A DNA stretch of 6,642 nucleotides from Candidatus Omnitrophota bacterium (GTDB taxonomy: Bacteria; Ratteibacteria; UBA8468; B48-G9; JAFGKM01): positions 1 to 6,642 of the forward strand of contig JAMWCO010000083.1 of NCBI GenBank assembly GCA_023818785.1. The letters run 5' to 3'. Positions 5,973 to 6,642 of this stretch are shown here, piece after piece (the stretch's first letter is position 1; the number at the start of each line of letters is the position of its first letter). The translations under genes and the position numbers were made by a program. The notes below the pieces were generated by a model that saw only the letters and a program-made list of their open reading frames with translations, was not told the origin of the DNA and did no database searches.

Positions 5973-6642
5973 ACCTTTAACTCTATGGTAAAAAAACAGG
6001 CAACTTTTATCACTTTTTTATCTGGATATTTCCAAAAATTTTTTTCTTTTTTTCTTTTTTCAATAATTTTATCCTTATTTTTATAAATCCAAAAGAAAGA
6101 AGAGAAACAATACCATTTAAAAGAAAAGAAAGCATTTATAATCTCTTTTATAATAAAGACAAATATTAAAAATGGAGAATCAAAACATGTAAGGAAAAAG
6201 ATAATTCTATTCTTAAATTTTATCATCGCCACATATCTTTTATCAAATTTTTTTGAAGTCATTTCTTTTTGATGATAAACAATGCTTTTCGGCTCAAGAA
6301 TATTTCTCCAACCCATTTTCCACGCTCTATATCCTATATCTCTATCTTCACAATAAAAAGGAAAATATAATTGATGGAAACCACCAAGAGATAAAAATTT
6401 TTCTTTATCATAAGCAGAATGACCACCTGATGAATAAAGGATATAAAATGGTTTTTCAGGATTTTTTCTATATTCATTTATATCAAGACAACTTACTGAA
6501 AAAATATCAGATTGATTGAAATGTTTAAGCAAAGGAGAGATAAAATTTTTATCCACTTTTACATCATTATTTAAAAGAATGAAGATTTTATTTTTACAAT
6601 ATTTTACACCAATATTACATGCATACCCAAACCCTTTATTTT
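5969..6642 (-). CDS. Family 2 glycosyltransferase, C-terminal part (5' end outside window)
   Basis: The frame is open to the right edge, giving 223 visible residues. The most upstream start codon in the window that would give a shorter gene, a GTG at 6556, is internal. The 28 residues before it carry NKGFGYACNIGV (visible residues 1-12) and FILLNND (20-26), the NxGFGxAxNxG and DxD-like motifs of GT2 rhamnosyltransferase-like enzymes. Further on are SSGGHSAYDKEKFLSLGGF (70-88) and FYCEDRDIGYRAWKMGW (from 95), whose E98/D99 are the expected catalytic-region acids, then EPKSIVYH. A hydrophobic stretch at about 145-175 suggests membrane association, and the tail is Lys-rich. Roughly 70-90 N-terminal residues should lie outside the window. 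It would transfer an NDP-sugar in glycan assembly; specificity is unknown. It overlaps wecB by 4 bp. Confidence 0.88.
   Translation of the reverse strand, partial: NKGFGYACNIGVKYCKNKIFILLNNDVKVDKNFISPLLKHFNQSDIFSVSCLDINEYRKNPEKPFYILYSSGGHSAYDKEKFLSLGGFHQLYFPFYCEDRDIGYRAWKMGWRNILEPKSIVYHQKEMTSKKFDKRYVAMIKFKNRIIFFLTCFDSPFLIFVFIIKEIINAFFSFKWYCFSSFFWIYKNKDKIIEKRKKEKNFWKYPDKKVIKVACFFTIELKV

Noticed and set aside
6253..6519. Plus-strand open frame opposite the right-edge GT2 gene
   Set aside because: It is antisense to the catalytic region of the GT2 gene, with low-complexity composition expected from AT-rich complement DNA.
1..6642. CRISPR array, insertion sequence, attachment site or defence system
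   Set aside because: No regularly spaced repeats, transposase or nuclease motifs, or integrase-type sequences were seen; all genes fit a glycan biosynthesis operon.

Overview
This AT-rich window (clearly above 65% A+T by eye) is a piece of a bacterial cell-surface polysaccharide (O-antigen, capsule or exopolysaccharide type) biosynthesis cluster. All supported genes lie on the minus strand, so transcription runs from position 6642 towards position 1. The proteins are rich in Lys, Ile, Phe and Asn, and Arg is often encoded by AGA. None of the visible start codons has a well-placed strong Shine-Dalgarno sequence. The lineage cannot be assigned from this. An AT-rich, little-studied, possibly thermophilic bacterial lineage would fit, but that is inference.

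In transcription order the layout is as follows. (1) The C-terminal part of a family 2 glycosyltransferase (5969-6642) is cut by the right window edge. (2) A WecB-type non-hydrolysing UDP-GlcNAc 2-epimerase (4884-5972) overlaps it by 4 bp (ATGA). (3) A GT4 glycosyltransferase (3800-4861) follows after 22 bp. (4) A second GT2 glycosyltransferase (2692-3795) follows after 4 bp. (5) A 116-bp gap (2576-2691), the only sizeable intergenic stretch, carries a perfect TTGACA box with AT-rich -10 candidates and a spaced inverted repeat. (6) An NAD-dependent sugar-nucleotide epimerase/dehydratase (1586-2575) follows. (7) A polytopic GT-C (PMT/ArnT-like) glycosyltransferase with a C-terminal TPR (23-1552) comes after a short spacer containing a hairpin. 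(8) The first eight codons of another gene (1-26) overlap its stop by 4 bp.

Functionally, WecB would supply UDP-ManNAc and the SDR enzyme another nucleotide sugar. The two GT2 proteins and the GT4 protein would transfer sugars at the cytoplasmic face. The GT-C protein would use a lipid-linked sugar on the extracytoplasmic side. No flippase, polymerase, chain-length regulator or initiating phosphoglycosyltransferase is visible, so the cluster must extend beyond both edges. I saw no RNA gene, CRISPR array, insertion sequence or intact mobile element. The region looks like an ordinary glycan locus, and I do not claim a new system. The most useful points are the two edge genes, the hairpin and promoter-like signals, the GT-C/TPR fusion and the weak ribosome-binding sites.
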